Shown here one piece after another: positions 6,263 to 15,035 of a stretch of DNA of 64,000 nt. Origin of the DNA: JAGXLC01 sp041686375 (GTDB lineage Bacteria > Bacteroidota > Bacteroidia > Bacteroidales > UBA12077); the NCBI GenBank assembly GCA_041686375.1, contig JAWLEB010000004.1:62001-126000 (forward strand). Reading direction: 5' to 3'. Below the pieces are notes generated by a model that saw nothing but the letters and a program-made list of their open reading frames with translations, was not told where the DNA came from and did not search any database. Each line of letters begins with the position of its first letter. Positions within the stretch are counted from its first letter, which is position 1. The position numbers were made by a program, and so were the translations under genes.

Positions 6263-8470
6263 ATGAAGAAGCGATTTAAAGTAGATGGAATGCATTGTGC
6301 GTCCTGTGCAGTAAGTGTTGAAACAATGCTGGGAGCTATGGAAGGAGTGAATACAGCAAGTGTGAATTTTGCGGATGAATCTGTATATGTGGAGTATGAT
6401 GAAGATACTATTGCTCCGGCCAACATGAAAGAGGCCGTAAGGAAGATTGGTTATGAATTGCTCTTGGAGAGGAAAACGGATTTAAAGGAAGAACAAGCAG
6501 AGGAAGAAACAAAGCTAAAAAAATCACGCAATAAGGCTTTCCTTGCCATAGCTTTGAGTTTACCTGTTTTGGTTATTTCTATGTTTGTATCGGAATTTCC
6601 CTTTCGTAACTGGATTTTATTAGGATTCACTCTTCCGGTGATATTGTGGTTTGGACGGGAGTTTTTTCAGATTGCATGGAAGCAGGCAAAAAATTTTGCA
6701 GCCAATATGGATACTTTGGTAGCTCTGGGTACAGGAGCTGCTTTTCTTTTTAGTTTATTTAATACCCTTTTTCCTGAATATTTGTTGTCAAGAGGTATAA
6801 CACCTCACGTGTATTACGAAGCCACGGCTGTAATTATATCTTTGGTATTACTGGGCAGATACTTTGAAACACGGGCAAAAAGCCGAACATCTGATTCTAT
6901 TAAAAAACTGATGGGTATGCAGGTAAAAACAGCCAAGGTGATACGAGAGGGAGAAGAGGTTGAATTGCCAGTGGGTGAAGTTGAGGTTGATGACATAATT
7001 CAGATTCGCCCTGGAGAAAAGATACCAGTGGATGGAGAAATTATTGAAGGCTATTCCTCTGTTGATGAAAGTATGATAACTGGCGAGTCTGTCCCTGTGG
7101 AGAAAACAAAGGGGAGTAAAGTCATTGGTGCAACTCTCAATAAAAGCGGAAGTTTTCAGATAAAAGCTGAGAAAGTGGGATCGGATACCATGCTTTCTCA
7201 AATTATTGAGATGGTTAGACAGGCCCAGGGAAGTAAAGCCCCTGTCCAAAAACTGGCAGATAAAATTGCAGGTATTTTTGTACCAACTGTTATGGTAATT
7301 GCACTGGCAAGCGCTGCTCTATGGTATCTTGTTGGCCCTTCGCCTCAATTTACCTATGCTTTTATCACTTTAGTTACCATACTGATTGTCGCTTGTCCGT
7401 GTGCACTTGGACTGGCCACTCCAACAGCCTTAATGGTTGGAATTGGTAAAGGGGCTGAAAATGGCATTCTGATCAAAGATGCAAGTATACTGGAAAAAGT
7501 CAATAAAATAGATGCTATTGTTGTAGATAAAACCGGAACGATTACCACCGGTGAGCCTGCTGTAAAAAGCATGGTGTGGATGGATGGAGAAAAAAGTTCA
7601 GAACTGCTTGATGTTGTGTATTCAGTGGAGTCTAAGTCTGAACATCCCCTGGCCGAAGCGATTACAGATTATTTATCCGGGAAAGCACATAACGGATATA
7701 ATATTGAAGAATTTCAATCGCTTACCGGGCAGGGCGTCAAGGCAGCTTACAAAGGTGAAGATCTTTTTATTGGAAACCGTTCATTGCTTGAGGAAAATGG
7801 CGTGAGTGTTCCCGAAATGCCACAAGATGAAAATATAAAGGAAGAAACCGCTGTTTTTACCCGTGTTTACGTTGTACAAAAAAAGCAGGTTAAGCTGGTG
7901 TTTAATATTGAAGATATGATAAAACCGACTTCTCTGAATGCCATTAAAGAGCTAAAAGAATCGGGGATTCAGGTGTATATGCTCACAGGTGACAATAAGA
8001 ATGTTGCAGAGCACATTGCACGGAAAGCAAATATCGAGGAGTTTCGTGCAGAGGTGATGCCGCAGGATAAACTTGATTTTGTGAAAAAACTGCAATCTGA
8101 GGGTCATAAAGTGGCTATGGTAGGAGATGGGATTAATGATTCTCCTGCTCTTGCTCAGGCTGATATAGGTATAGCGATGGGAAAAGGTACTGATGTTGCT
8201 ATGGAAAGTGCAGAAGTTACACTGGTCAAAGGCGATCTTGAAAAAATCAAATCAGCTATTGATCTCTCGAAAGATACATTGAAAACCATTAAACAAAACC
8301 TTTTCTGGGCCTTTATTTATAATATTATTGCGATACCAATTGCAGCAGGTGTCTTATACCCTGTGAATGGCTTCCTCCTGAATCCCATGATAGCAGGTGG
8401 TGCTATGTCGTTTAGCTCAGTATCGGTTGTAATGAATAGTTTGCGCCTGAAAAGAAAAACTTTGAAATAG
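6263..8470 (+). CDS. copA: Copper-exporting P1B-type ATPase
   Basis: A 735-residue pump with one N-terminal HMA domain (CASC at 12-15), a membrane domain and the P-type ATPase signatures TGES (273-276), CPC (378-380), DKTGT (422-426), SEHP and GDGIND (621-626). The last helices contain MSFSSVSVVMNSLRL, the MxxSS pattern of the P1B-1 subgroup that selects monovalent copper. It uses ATP to move Cu(I) out of the cytoplasm. It follows the CopZ-like gene by 19 bases and precedes an exported HMA protein, giving a chaperone-pump-periplasm order. Length and motifs are complete with no sign of decay. Confidence 0.96.
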   Translation: MKKRFKVDGMHCASCAVSVETMLGAMEGVNTASVNFADESVYVEYDEDTIAPANMKEAVRKIGYELLLERKTDLKEEQAEEETKLKKSRNKAFLAIALSLPVLVISMFVSEFPFRNWILLGFTLPVILWFGREFFQIAWKQAKNFAANMDTLVALGTGAAFLFSLFNTLFPEYLLSRGITPHVYYEATAVIISLVLLGRYFETRAKSRTSDSIKKLMGMQVKTAKVIREGEEVELPVGEVEVDDIIQIRPGEKIPVDGEIIEGYSSVDESMITGESVPVEKTKGSKVIGATLNKSGSFQIKAEKVGSDTMLSQIIEMVRQAQGSKAPVQKLADKIAGIFVPTVMVIALASAALWYLVGPSPQFTYAFITLVTILIVACPCALGLATPTALMVGIGKGAENGILIKDASILEKVNKIDAIVVDKTGTITTGEPAVKSMVWMDGEKSSELLDVVYSVESKSEHPLAEAITDYLSGKAHNGYNIEEFQSLTGQGVKAAYKGEDLFIGNRSLLEENGVSVPEMPQDENIKEETAVFTRVYVVQKKQVKLVFNIEDMIKPTSLNAIKELKESGIQVYMLTGDNKNVAEHIARKANIEEFRAEVMPQDKLDFVKKLQSEGHKVAMVGDGINDSPALAQADIGIAMGKGTDVAMESAEVTLVKGDLEKIKSAIDLSKDTLKTIKQNLFWAFIYNIIAIPIAAGVLYPVNGFLLNPMIAGGAMSFSSVSVVMNSLRLKRKTLK

Positions 8471-8502
8471 AGGAAAGCTATAAAAAAAATGAATATCGAG
8501 AA

Positions 8503-8532
8503 GAACAGTTCAATATGACAAATGAACTGTTT
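8503..8532 (+). terminator. Stem-loop after copA, possible weak terminator
   Basis: AACAGTTCA and TGAACTGTT form a 9-bp perfect stem with a 10-base loop, 34 bases after the copA stop and 52 bases before the next gene. There is no long T tract, so it may attenuate read-through or stabilise the mRNA end rather than stop transcription fully. Confidence 0.4.
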
Positions 8533-8584
8533 GGATTAAATATAAGTGTTTAAATAATTATTAATCAATAAAAATCAATGTGTT

Positions 8585-8989
8585 ATGAAAAAAGTAATTT
8601 TAAGTACCGGATTATTGCTGACTTTTGTGCTGACTTTTTCTTTCCAGACAAATGCTCAGTGTGAATCTTCTGAAAATAAGAAGATTAGTGGCGAGAAAAT
8701 AGCAGAAGTAGCCGACAAGGATTTAAAGAAAACATCTTTTGAAGTTGATGGAAAATGCGAAATGTGTGAGAACAGAATAGAACAAGCTGCTAAAGATGTT
8801 AAAGGTGTAAAAAAGGCAGACTGGGATCAGGAATCCCATATGTTGACCATTCATCATAAGAAAGATAAGGTTGACTTAGATGACGTTCATGGAGCCATCG
8901 CCAAAGCTGGACATGATACCTCAGAGAAAAAAGCCGAGGACGAAACTTATGCCTCCTTACCAAGCTGTTGTAAGTATAGAGAAGATTAG
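8585..8989 (+). CDS. Exported heavy-metal-associated (HMA) domain protein
   Basis: A 134-residue protein with a signal peptide (residues 1-24, hydrophobic core GLLLTFVLTFSF). Residues about 49-115 form an HMA domain with the motif GKCEMCENRIE (Cys 58 and 61) and the usual DVHGAIAKAGHDT end. The C-terminus holds another cysteine pair, LPSCCKY. It would bind copper or a related metal outside the cytoplasm, receiving it from CopA or delivering it to the multicopper oxidase; this is inference. It is the last gene of the copper island and is followed by a strong inverted repeat. Confidence 0.85.
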   Translation: MKKVILSTGLLLTFVLTFSFQTNAQCESSENKKISGEKIAEVADKDLKKTSFEVDGKCEMCENRIEQAAKDVKGVKKADWDQESHMLTIHHKKDKVDLDDVHGAIAKAGHDTSEKKAEDETYASLPSCCKYRED

Positions 8990-9002
8990 TTTTAGATTAG
9001 TT

Positions 9003-9066
9003 CCAAAAGTACTTCACTTTTATGCAGATTATTCTCTTCTTTGTTTTTAACAAGAAGTACTTTTGG
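9003..9066. terminator. Long-loop inverted repeat ending the copper island
   Basis: CCAAAAGTACTTC and GAAGTACTTTTGG are perfect 13-bp complements separated by 38 bases and followed by ACTTTTGTTTCTT. It starts 14 bases after the stop of the exported HMA gene and likely ends that transcription unit. Confidence 0.55.
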
Positions 9067-9177
9067 GACTTTTGTTTCTTAAATTAGGAAAAACATCAAA
9101 TTCAAGGATAAATTTTTATTTTTATATAATAAAATCTATCTTTCGAGGGTTAAAGAGTAATATAAAGCTGCCAGTAT

Positions 9178-9882
9178 ATGAACAAGAATAATGTTTTAAG
9201 TGCCTCGGGTACAATCACTAAGAAGGAGCTTGTACATTCTGTAAAAGTTAAGTCATCTATTGACAGTTTGGTCCTTGAATCGGTAGATCCCTTCCCTGAT
9301 GTAGATAGCCGATATAAAAAGAAATATAAGGTTCCAAAATATTATTACATTGGAATTACACCACACCACCTTGATCAGGATATACTGATTTCGGCCAGAA
9401 ATGCTGAACGCCATATTGATGAAGAATTACATTCCGCTATTGGTGAAATCAAAGTCAATGGAGAAACCCATCGGGTAATCCGTTTGAAAAATATTTCGGG
9501 TAAATTATTAGAAAAAGTCCTTACAGCATATAAGGATTACGGACTGGAGATTCAAACCTTTAATGAAAACATAAATAATTCTGCCATTATTTGTACTAGA
9601 AAGTTTTTCTACCTTGAAGAGATTGAGCAAGGTTTTTTCCTTGATTTGGATGAGGAAGAAAAAGGATATTTGGAGGTTCCTCGTAAATTGAGCTGGGAGG
9701 AATTTGAAAGAATAACTGAAAAAGTTAAGTCAGAATGTAAACATCCAGCTTTTGACGGTGCTATTGGGGTAATTTCAAAACACGGGGTAAATCAACATGT
9801 AATCCGAATATACCACCCTAATCTGGATAAGGAAAAAATTCTCGAGATAGGCAAAAATTATATCAAGAATTTATTTCTATGA
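9178..9882 (+). CDS. Unknown cytoplasmic protein with internal duplication
   Basis: A 234-residue protein without signal peptide or membrane segment. I do not recognise a family. Two segments look homologous to each other: about 66-123 and 172-232, both with an A-I-G element followed by an [HQ]xVIR strand (SAIGEIKVNGETHRVIRL against GAIGVISKHGVNQHVIRI) and then a Leu/Lys-rich helix. This suggests a two-domain alpha/beta protein that arose by duplication. Its last four bases overlap the start of the LuxE-like gene (ATGA), so translation is coupled and the two products probably work together, perhaps with this protein as carrier, substrate or regulator of the adenylating enzyme. Confidence 0.7.
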   Translation: MNKNNVLSASGTITKKELVHSVKVKSSIDSLVLESVDPFPDVDSRYKKKYKVPKYYYIGITPHHLDQDILISARNAERHIDEELHSAIGEIKVNGETHRVIRLKNISGKLLEKVLTAYKDYGLEIQTFNENINNSAIICTRKFFYLEEIEQGFFLDLDEEEKGYLEVPRKLSWEEFERITEKVKSECKHPAFDGAIGVISKHGVNQHVIRIYHPNLDKEKILEIGKNYIKNLFL

Positions 9883-10898
9883 TGACCAATGATGTTGAGT
9901 TTGAACCTCACAAATGGGAAGAAGAGGTTTTTAACATCAGAAACAACAGGCATTTTGAAAGATTAGCCAGAAAAATATTTCTTTATCAATATCACTACAA
10001 TTCTGTTTATCAGGATTACTGTAAATATTTAGATGTAAGACCTGTAAAAGATATTCGTCTTAATGATATTCCTTTCCTTCCAATTCATTTTTTCAAGACA
10101 CATGAAGTTATCACAGGTAAAAAAACATATGAATTATATTTTGAAAGCAGTGGTACAACAGGCATGTACCGTAGCAGGCATTATGTTAAAAAGTCCAGCT
10201 TATATGAAATGAGCTATAGAAGAGGGTTCCATCAGTTTTATGGGAATCCCGTTGATTATTGTATTCTTGCTTTGTTGCCTTACTACTCAGAGAATGAACA
10301 TTCTTCTTTAATTTCTATGGTCAACGGTTTAATTAATCAATCGGGGTGTTCTGAAAGTGGATTTTATCTTGATGATTTAAGCAAGATGGCAGATAAGCTT
10401 CGCCGGCTTAAGCGTATGGGAAAACGGATTATGTTGTTTGGGGTTAGCTTTGCACTGCTGGATTTAGCTGAGAATTACCCAATGGATCTTGAAAATGCAA
10501 TTGTCATGGAGACAGGAGGGATGAAAGGACAAAGGAAGGAGCTTGTCAGAGAAGAACTACATGAGCAGTTAAAGACTGGTTTGGGTGTTAACACAATTCA
10601 CTCTGAATATGGCATGGCAGAGTTATTGTCACAGTCCTATTCAAAAGGGAATGGGAAATTTCAGGCACCTCCATGGCAGAAAGTCTTAATCCGTGATGCT
10701 TATGATCCTTTGGATGTGCAAAATTCTGGTTCTGGTATCATTAATGGGGGAATAAACATGATTGACCTGGCTAATATTTATTCTTGCTCTTTTATTGAAA
10801 CAAAGGATATTGGAAGTCTCCATCCTGACGGGACATTTGAAGTATTAGGCAGATTTGATTACAGCGATGTCAGAGGCTGTAATTTAATGATAATGTAA
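9879..10898 (+). CDS. LuxE-like acyl-adenylating / acyl-protein synthetase
   Basis: A 339-residue protein with the ATP-binding signature of adenylate-forming enzymes, ESSGTTG, at about residues 89-95, a second conserved region SEYGMAELLSQSY near 246, and a C-terminal block LGRFDYSDVRGCN. This pattern matches the LuxE/acyl-protein synthetase branch, which activates a fatty acid with ATP and passes it to an enzyme cysteine or other acceptor. No LuxC-type reductase is adjacent, so a luminescence-type aldehyde pathway is not indicated; related genes in Bacteroidota occur in other acyl-transfer settings. It overlaps the preceding unknown gene by 4 bases and is followed by a bidirectional terminator. 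Confidence 0.75.
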   Translation: MMTNDVEFEPHKWEEEVFNIRNNRHFERLARKIFLYQYHYNSVYQDYCKYLDVRPVKDIRLNDIPFLPIHFFKTHEVITGKKTYELYFESSGTTGMYRSRHYVKKSSLYEMSYRRGFHQFYGNPVDYCILALLPYYSENEHSSLISMVNGLINQSGCSESGFYLDDLSKMADKLRRLKRMGKRIMLFGVSFALLDLAENYPMDLENAIVMETGGMKGQRKELVREELHEQLKTGLGVNTIHSEYGMAELLSQSYSKGNGKFQAPPWQKVLIRDAYDPLDVQNSGSGIINGGINMIDLANIYSCSFIETKDIGSLHPDGTFEVLGRFDYSDVRGCNLMIM

Positions 10899-10913
10899 GT
10901 GTTTTTCATATTA

Positions 10914-10950
10914 AATAAAACCGGCTTGAACAAGAGGCTCAAGCCGGACT
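10914..10950. terminator. Bidirectional terminator between convergent genes
   Basis: CCGGCTTGA and TCAAGCCGG form a perfect 9-bp stem (10921-10929 with 10939-10947). On the minus strand it is followed by TTTTATTT, serving the C1 peptidase gene; it also lies 22 bases after the LuxE-like stop. Confidence 0.75.
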
Positions 10951-10995
10951 ATATCCGAATAATTTTATCTTTCCTGATTACACTTTAAATAACCT

Positions 10996-12132
10996 TTATT
11001 CTATATCCAGCTTATTGGCTATCTCGTCAGGTATCGCATCTTTGTGTACCATGATAGCGATGGTGTTTAATTCAGCATATGGTTCTGACATATAAAGAAA
11101 TCCATCATATTCATTGCTGTCTTCTCCCCAAGAATTTTTAGTGACAAAATAGGACTTCCCGTTTTTGTCTTTTCCTATACCCGTTAGATGCATAAGATGG
11201 TCATCTGTCGTTGTAAAATTGTTAAATAATTTTTGCCTGTATTCCTGGTCTATATCTTTTTCCTTAACAGGTTTATTTTTGAAATCAGCTTCTTCGTCTT
11301 CAGGTACAACAGCTATGCCATCGCCATGCGAAAAGCCTTCACTGCTTACATCGCCATCCCAAACCACTGAGTATCCATTTTCAATTGAATAATACATGAC
11401 ATCCATGAATTCATCAAGGGGAAGATTATAATACAGGTCATGTGACCAATTATCCGGAACTTCTAAAACGAAAGATTCATAAAAAGGCTGGTGGTTATAA
11501 GAAGTGATTTCAACATAATCATCCGGATTTATTTCCAGAAATTCGGCAAAAGACTTTGGCGTAAATGTTTTGCCCTGATATTCAAACTCCTCTGGTGTTT
11601 TACCCAGATAAGAGTCTAATACAGACTGGTATGCATCTTCCCATACCGGAGAGGGATTACTCCTTCTGTTTTCAACCAGCGGCTCCAGAAAACCTTTCAA
11701 AACTGAAACCAGTTCGGAATGCTGATGAGTATCTCCCCCATACTTAATTCCGGGATATACTTCTTCAGGTACTATACCATGTTGTTTGAATTCATAAATA
11801 GCATCATGAGCCTGCCCCCCCTGACCAAAATTGTTTTTGCCGTGAAAACGGACGTAGTGGTCTGCTTTCTTTTGATAAGTATTATGAACCAGGAACATTT
11901 CGGAAAGGTCATATTCCTCTTTTCCCATACGTAGCAATTCTGCTTCAAGAAAAGATACTGTGGTGAAACACCAACAAGTACCAGTTCTGTCTTGACTTTT
12001 TACTGACGAGGTCTCTAATCTGTATTCGTCCGTAAATTCATACTCATTTTCTGCTTCTTGCGCTTTTACAATAAAAGCCGTTAATGTGATAAATAAAACA
12101 CTAATTGACAGGATTCTGATTTGTTTCTTCAT
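10996..12132 (-). CDS. C1-family cysteine peptidase (aminopeptidase C / bleomycin hydrolase-like), exported
   Basis: A 378-residue papain-fold peptidase with a signal peptide (residues 1-24, ending VKAQ). The catalytic cysteine lies in DRTGTCWCFTTVSFLEAE, the catalytic histidine in DDHLMHLTGIGKD, and the asparagine in YFVTKNSWGE. This order and the length match the aminopeptidase C/bleomycin hydrolase branch. The signal peptide implies a periplasmic or envelope site, as for several Bacteroidota peptide-trimming enzymes, while the classical bleomycin hydrolase is cytoplasmic. Its start overlaps the end of the DUF502 gene by 32 bases on the same strand, so both are probably on one transcript. 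Confidence 0.9.
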   Translation of the reverse strand: MKKQIRILSISVLFITLTAFIVKAQEAENEYEFTDEYRLETSSVKSQDRTGTCWCFTTVSFLEAELLRMGKEEYDLSEMFLVHNTYQKKADHYVRFHGKNNFGQGGQAHDAIYEFKQHGIVPEEVYPGIKYGGDTHQHSELVSVLKGFLEPLVENRRSNPSPVWEDAYQSVLDSYLGKTPEEFEYQGKTFTPKSFAEFLEINPDDYVEITSYNHQPFYESFVLEVPDNWSHDLYYNLPLDEFMDVMYYSIENGYSVVWDGDVSSEGFSHGDGIAVVPEDEEADFKNKPVKEKDIDQEYRQKLFNNFTTTDDHLMHLTGIGKDKNGKSYFVTKNSWGEDSNEYDGFLYMSEPYAELNTIAIMVHKDAIPDEIANKLDIE

Positions 12133-12718
12133 TTGTTTTGGATTTATAATTATACACTGTTATACCTCCTGATACTATAAATTTCATAATCTCTGAAGGA
12201 GAACCTTCTATTTTCTTGATATGTTCGCATGGCACGATAAATAATTCACCGGAAAAATTATAAGAATGGGGGAAATAAACAGCAGCTTTCTCTCCTTCTA
12301 TCCCGATATTAGTAACGTCTTCCTGTGTCAGAAAGCCTAATTTTTCAAGGTTAGATATGGTATTGACTTGAACGAGTACAGGCTGTGTAAATTTCTTCTT
12401 TTCTCCAACGAAACCTGAAAAAAGATCTTTTAAAGATGAGTAAATTATCTTGAGGAATGGAGTCTTACTGATAAGTTTGCCTATAGTGGCTTTTACAGGG
12501 CGTGCGATTATTGTTTGCCCCAGAAATCCCAGTAAAGTTACAATAATAAGGATTGCAACCAGCCCTACACCCGGAATATTCATATTAAAGATTTGTTTAA
12601 AATAGGGTTGTAAGAGCCCGTCAGTAAATTTAAGCAGATTATATAATATTATCAGGGTAAGCCCTAACGGTGCTAAATACAGCAAGCCCTGCAAAAAATA
12701 TTTTACTAATCTCTTCAT
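12101..12718 (-). CDS. DUF502 membrane protein
   Basis: A 205-residue protein with two transmembrane helices (about 9-27 and 47-68) and a soluble C-terminal domain. The pattern GLLYLAPLGLTL, IPGVGLVAILIIVTLLGFL, TPFLKIIYSSLKDL and later AAVYFPHSYNFSGELFIVP is that of DUF502. The function of this family is unknown; relatives occur widely in bacteria and plants. It is the upstream member of a two-gene minus-strand unit with the C1 peptidase. No further partner is evident. Confidence 0.88.
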   Translation of the reverse strand: MKRLVKYFLQGLLYLAPLGLTLIILYNLLKFTDGLLQPYFKQIFNMNIPGVGLVAILIIVTLLGFLGQTIIARPVKATIGKLISKTPFLKIIYSSLKDLFSGFVGEKKKFTQPVLVQVNTISNLEKLGFLTQEDVTNIGIEGEKAAVYFPHSYNFSGELFIVPCEHIKKIEGSPSEIMKFIVSGGITVYNYKSKTNEETNQNPVN

Positions 12719-12806
12719 GGGTATCTACGAATTTTTATTGGACAATTTGAATATTAAATGGATTAATGCTCCCTACATAGTAATATTTTGTGCTTTAGTA
12801 AACAAG

Positions 12807-13169
12807 TCAGGTTAAAAGATTTGGCTGAAATGCATCCTCAATATGATGGATTTCCTGTTCCTTTTTATTGTATATAAGAACAACATCAAAGCGAACATCC
12901 ATGTTGATCTTACTGCTCATAACATACGCATCTGCGGCTTCAATTAAGAAACGCTGTTTCCTTTTGGTTATCATATCATTGGGCGATTCAAATTGCTCTG
13001 AATTACGGGTTTTTACTTCCACAATGACTAGTCTGTCTCTATCTTTCATTATAATATCAATCTCTTTTTTCTTGTAACGCCAGTTCCTTTCCAATAATTC
13101 ATAATTTTTTTTCATTAAATAATTTACAGCCGTTTCTTCTCCTTTGTTTCCTATATTCTTTCTTTCCAT
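12807..13169 (-). CDS. yraN: UPF0102 family protein YraN (endonuclease-like)
   Basis: About 120 residues from the ATG at 13169, which gives MERKNIGNKGEETAVNYL, the usual family N-terminus; an ATG at 13202 would add 11 residues. The nuclease-like core is visible: the GxxGE motif, then KEIDIIMKD and VIVEVKTR, which together give the E...D...ExK pattern of a PD-(D/E)XK fold. The physiological role is not established, though links to recombination and Holliday-junction processing have been suggested for the family. The gene stands alone on the minus strand between DUF502 and a divergent exported protein. Confidence 0.88.
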   Translation of the reverse strand: MERKNIGNKGEETAVNYLMKKNYELLERNWRYKKKEIDIIMKDRDRLVIVEVKTRNSEQFESPNDMITKRKQRFLIEAADAYVMSSKINMDVRFDVVLIYNKKEQEIHHIEDAFQPNLLT

Positions 13170-13330
13170 ATCAGCATTGTTTAGATTTGATTTTTTATAC
13201 ATGCTACTTTGTCTGTAAATGTTGGGGTTCGTAAATGCAATAATTCAGGTTAAAAAAGCTTTCTGAATTGAACAGGAACTGTTTTTTACTGTTTACGAAG
13301 ACAAGTTATATAATTTTATTGGTTAAAGAT

Positions 13331-13984
13331 ATGGATTTTTTCAGGAATATAATATTAATCTTTATACTGATAGTTACAGCAGATTTTAGCAGTAATGCGG
13401 AGAAAGATAATTTTGAAGGGTATGTTTCTTTAGAAAAAAGAACATGTTTTGATACGTTGCATATCCATTATTATATTAAGAACAATAAAGTCAGAATAAA
13501 CCATTACAACAGTGGAAATTTGATTAAGTCATTACTTGCAGAACTGAAAGAAGACAGTGTAATTGCTATAGATCCTGAAAGAAAAATGTATAAAAGATTA
13601 GATTTAGAAAAAGAACGAAGTTATTCGGATGATAAAGAAAATTTAATAATTATCAAAACAGGAAATCACAAAACCATAAAAGGAACTAAATGCTACCAGT
13701 GGCGGGTAAAAGACAGGGAACGAAATAGTGAAATAGCTTATTGGGTTGCCTCAGAGGATTTTGATTTTATGCACAAACTAATTGGTTTATTGAGTCAAAC
13801 AGATAAAATATACCACTATTTTTCACTTATACCCAACCATAAGGAATTTTTTCCTTTTGTCTCTGTCGAAAGAACATTAGTAAGAAAGGAGAAACAGCGG
13901 ATTATTTTAACACAGATAGAGAGAAAAGATATTGATGACGACTTGTTTGAAATACTTTCCTCATATATTGAATTCAAGCATTAA
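13331..13984 (+). CDS. Exported protein resembling DUF4412
   Basis: From the ATG at 13331 the product has 217 residues; an in-frame ATG at 13268 would add 21 residues before the signal sequence. The signal peptide (MDFFRNIILIFILIVTADF) is followed by beta-rich sequence with alternating polar and hydrophobic residues (FEGYVSLEKR, HIHYYIKNNKVRIN, DSVIAIDPERKMYKRL). This resembles DUF4412-type periplasmic proteins of Bacteroidota, which share a LolA-like half-barrel look, but the match is by eye. The gene end overlaps the convergent LD-carboxypeptidase gene by 11 bases. Confidence 0.65.
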   Translation: MDFFRNIILIFILIVTADFSSNAEKDNFEGYVSLEKRTCFDTLHIHYYIKNNKVRINHYNSGNLIKSLLAELKEDSVIAIDPERKMYKRLDLEKERSYSDDKENLIIIKTGNHKTIKGTKCYQWRVKDRERNSEIAYWVASEDFDFMHKLIGLLSQTDKIYHYFSLIPNHKEFFPFVSVERTLVRKEKQRIILTQIERKDIDDDLFEILSSYIEFKH

Positions 13985-14888
13985 AACTCATGCGAATTTT
14001 ATTCCTGCTTTCCGGTACTATAGAAACAGTATCCCCCATTATCAGTGGTGAGTTGTTTTTTGTATGACCTCCAGGAAAATTGAAGAGAACAGGATAGTTG
14101 TATGAAGCTGTGACATTCTGGATAATCTCATAAGCATTTTGCCCGAATGGTGTTTCGTTATCATGCATCTCAGTCATTCCCCCAACGAGCAAAGCCCGCA
14201 GATTTGATAATTTCCCCCCTTTCTTAAGATTCATCATCATCCTGTCAATATGATATAAATATTCATCTACATCTTCAATAAAAAGAATAGAGTCACTGGT
14301 ATCAATGTCGTATGATGTCCCTCTCAGACTGTAAAGCACAGAAAGATTGCCTCCTGTAAGCTTCCCCTGTATCTCGTGTAAAACGGTTTTATATGGTTCA
14401 GTTTGCCATGTTATTCCCGGAGTTTTACCAAATAAAATATCTTTTAACATTTGGGTAGTTTGGCTTTTTCTCGTTTCCCTGTTAATGTTATATGGCATGG
14501 GAGCATGCAGTGTTTTTATTTCCAGTTTTTGAGTAATATAAGAATGCAGAACGGTAATGTCGCTGAAACCCACAAGCCACTTTGGATTATCACAGAAATC
14601 ATCAAAAGAAAGATATTCCATAACCCGAATGGTTCCATAACCTCCTCTAGCACAAAATATGGCTTTTATTTCAGGGTTGTCCATCATCTTTTGCAAGTCA
14701 GAAGCACGCTCCGTTTCTGTGCCTGCAAACTGGTTGTGTTTTTTGTATAGGTTATCACCTGGATGGACATTTAACCCCCATGATTTATACAGTTCAATAG
14801 CTTCTTTTAATTCGGCCGGGCTGAGGCTTCTTGCCGGAGCCACTATACCAACAGTATCATTCTCATTTAAATGAGGAGGTGTAATCAT
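13974..14888 (-). CDS. LD-carboxypeptidase (S66 family)
   Basis: A 304-residue S66 peptidase. The catalytic serine is in VGFSDITVL, the glutamate in LFIEDVDEYLYHIDRM and the histidine in FPGGHTKNN, the three positions known for LdcA. The N-terminus MITPPHLNENDTVGIVAPA is typical and no signal peptide is present, so it acts in the cytoplasm, removing the terminal D-alanine from tetrapeptides during murein recycling; some relatives act on microcin-like or cyanophycin-derived peptides. It stands alone on the minus strand, divergent from metG. Confidence 0.92.
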   Translation of the reverse strand: MITPPHLNENDTVGIVAPARSLSPAELKEAIELYKSWGLNVHPGDNLYKKHNQFAGTETERASDLQKMMDNPEIKAIFCARGGYGTIRVMEYLSFDDFCDNPKWLVGFSDITVLHSYITQKLEIKTLHAPMPYNINRETRKSQTTQMLKDILFGKTPGITWQTEPYKTVLHEIQGKLTGGNLSVLYSLRGTSYDIDTSDSILFIEDVDEYLYHIDRMMMNLKKGGKLSNLRALLVGGMTEMHDNETPFGQNAYEIIQNVTASYNYPVLFNFPGGHTKNNSPLIMGDTVSIVPESRNKIRMSFNA

Positions 14889-14984
14889 ATCAGTATAGTT
14901 TTGTGAACTTGCCGAATGAAAAAATAAAAAATAATCATATTAAACATCTATAAAAACGAACTATTATAAAATATTTTTCTTAAC

Positions 14985-14992
14985 TATATTTG
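14985..14992 (+). promoter_or_regulatory. Bacteroidota -7 promoter box of metG
   Basis: TATATTTG is an exact match to the Bacteroidota TAnnTTTG box, 43 bases before the metG ATG, in an AT-rich intergenic region. No clear -33 TTTG was assigned. Confidence 0.55.
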
Positions 14993-15035
14993 TCGGGTAA
15001 AGTTATATATTTCAAATTTCAGGAAAAATAATGTT

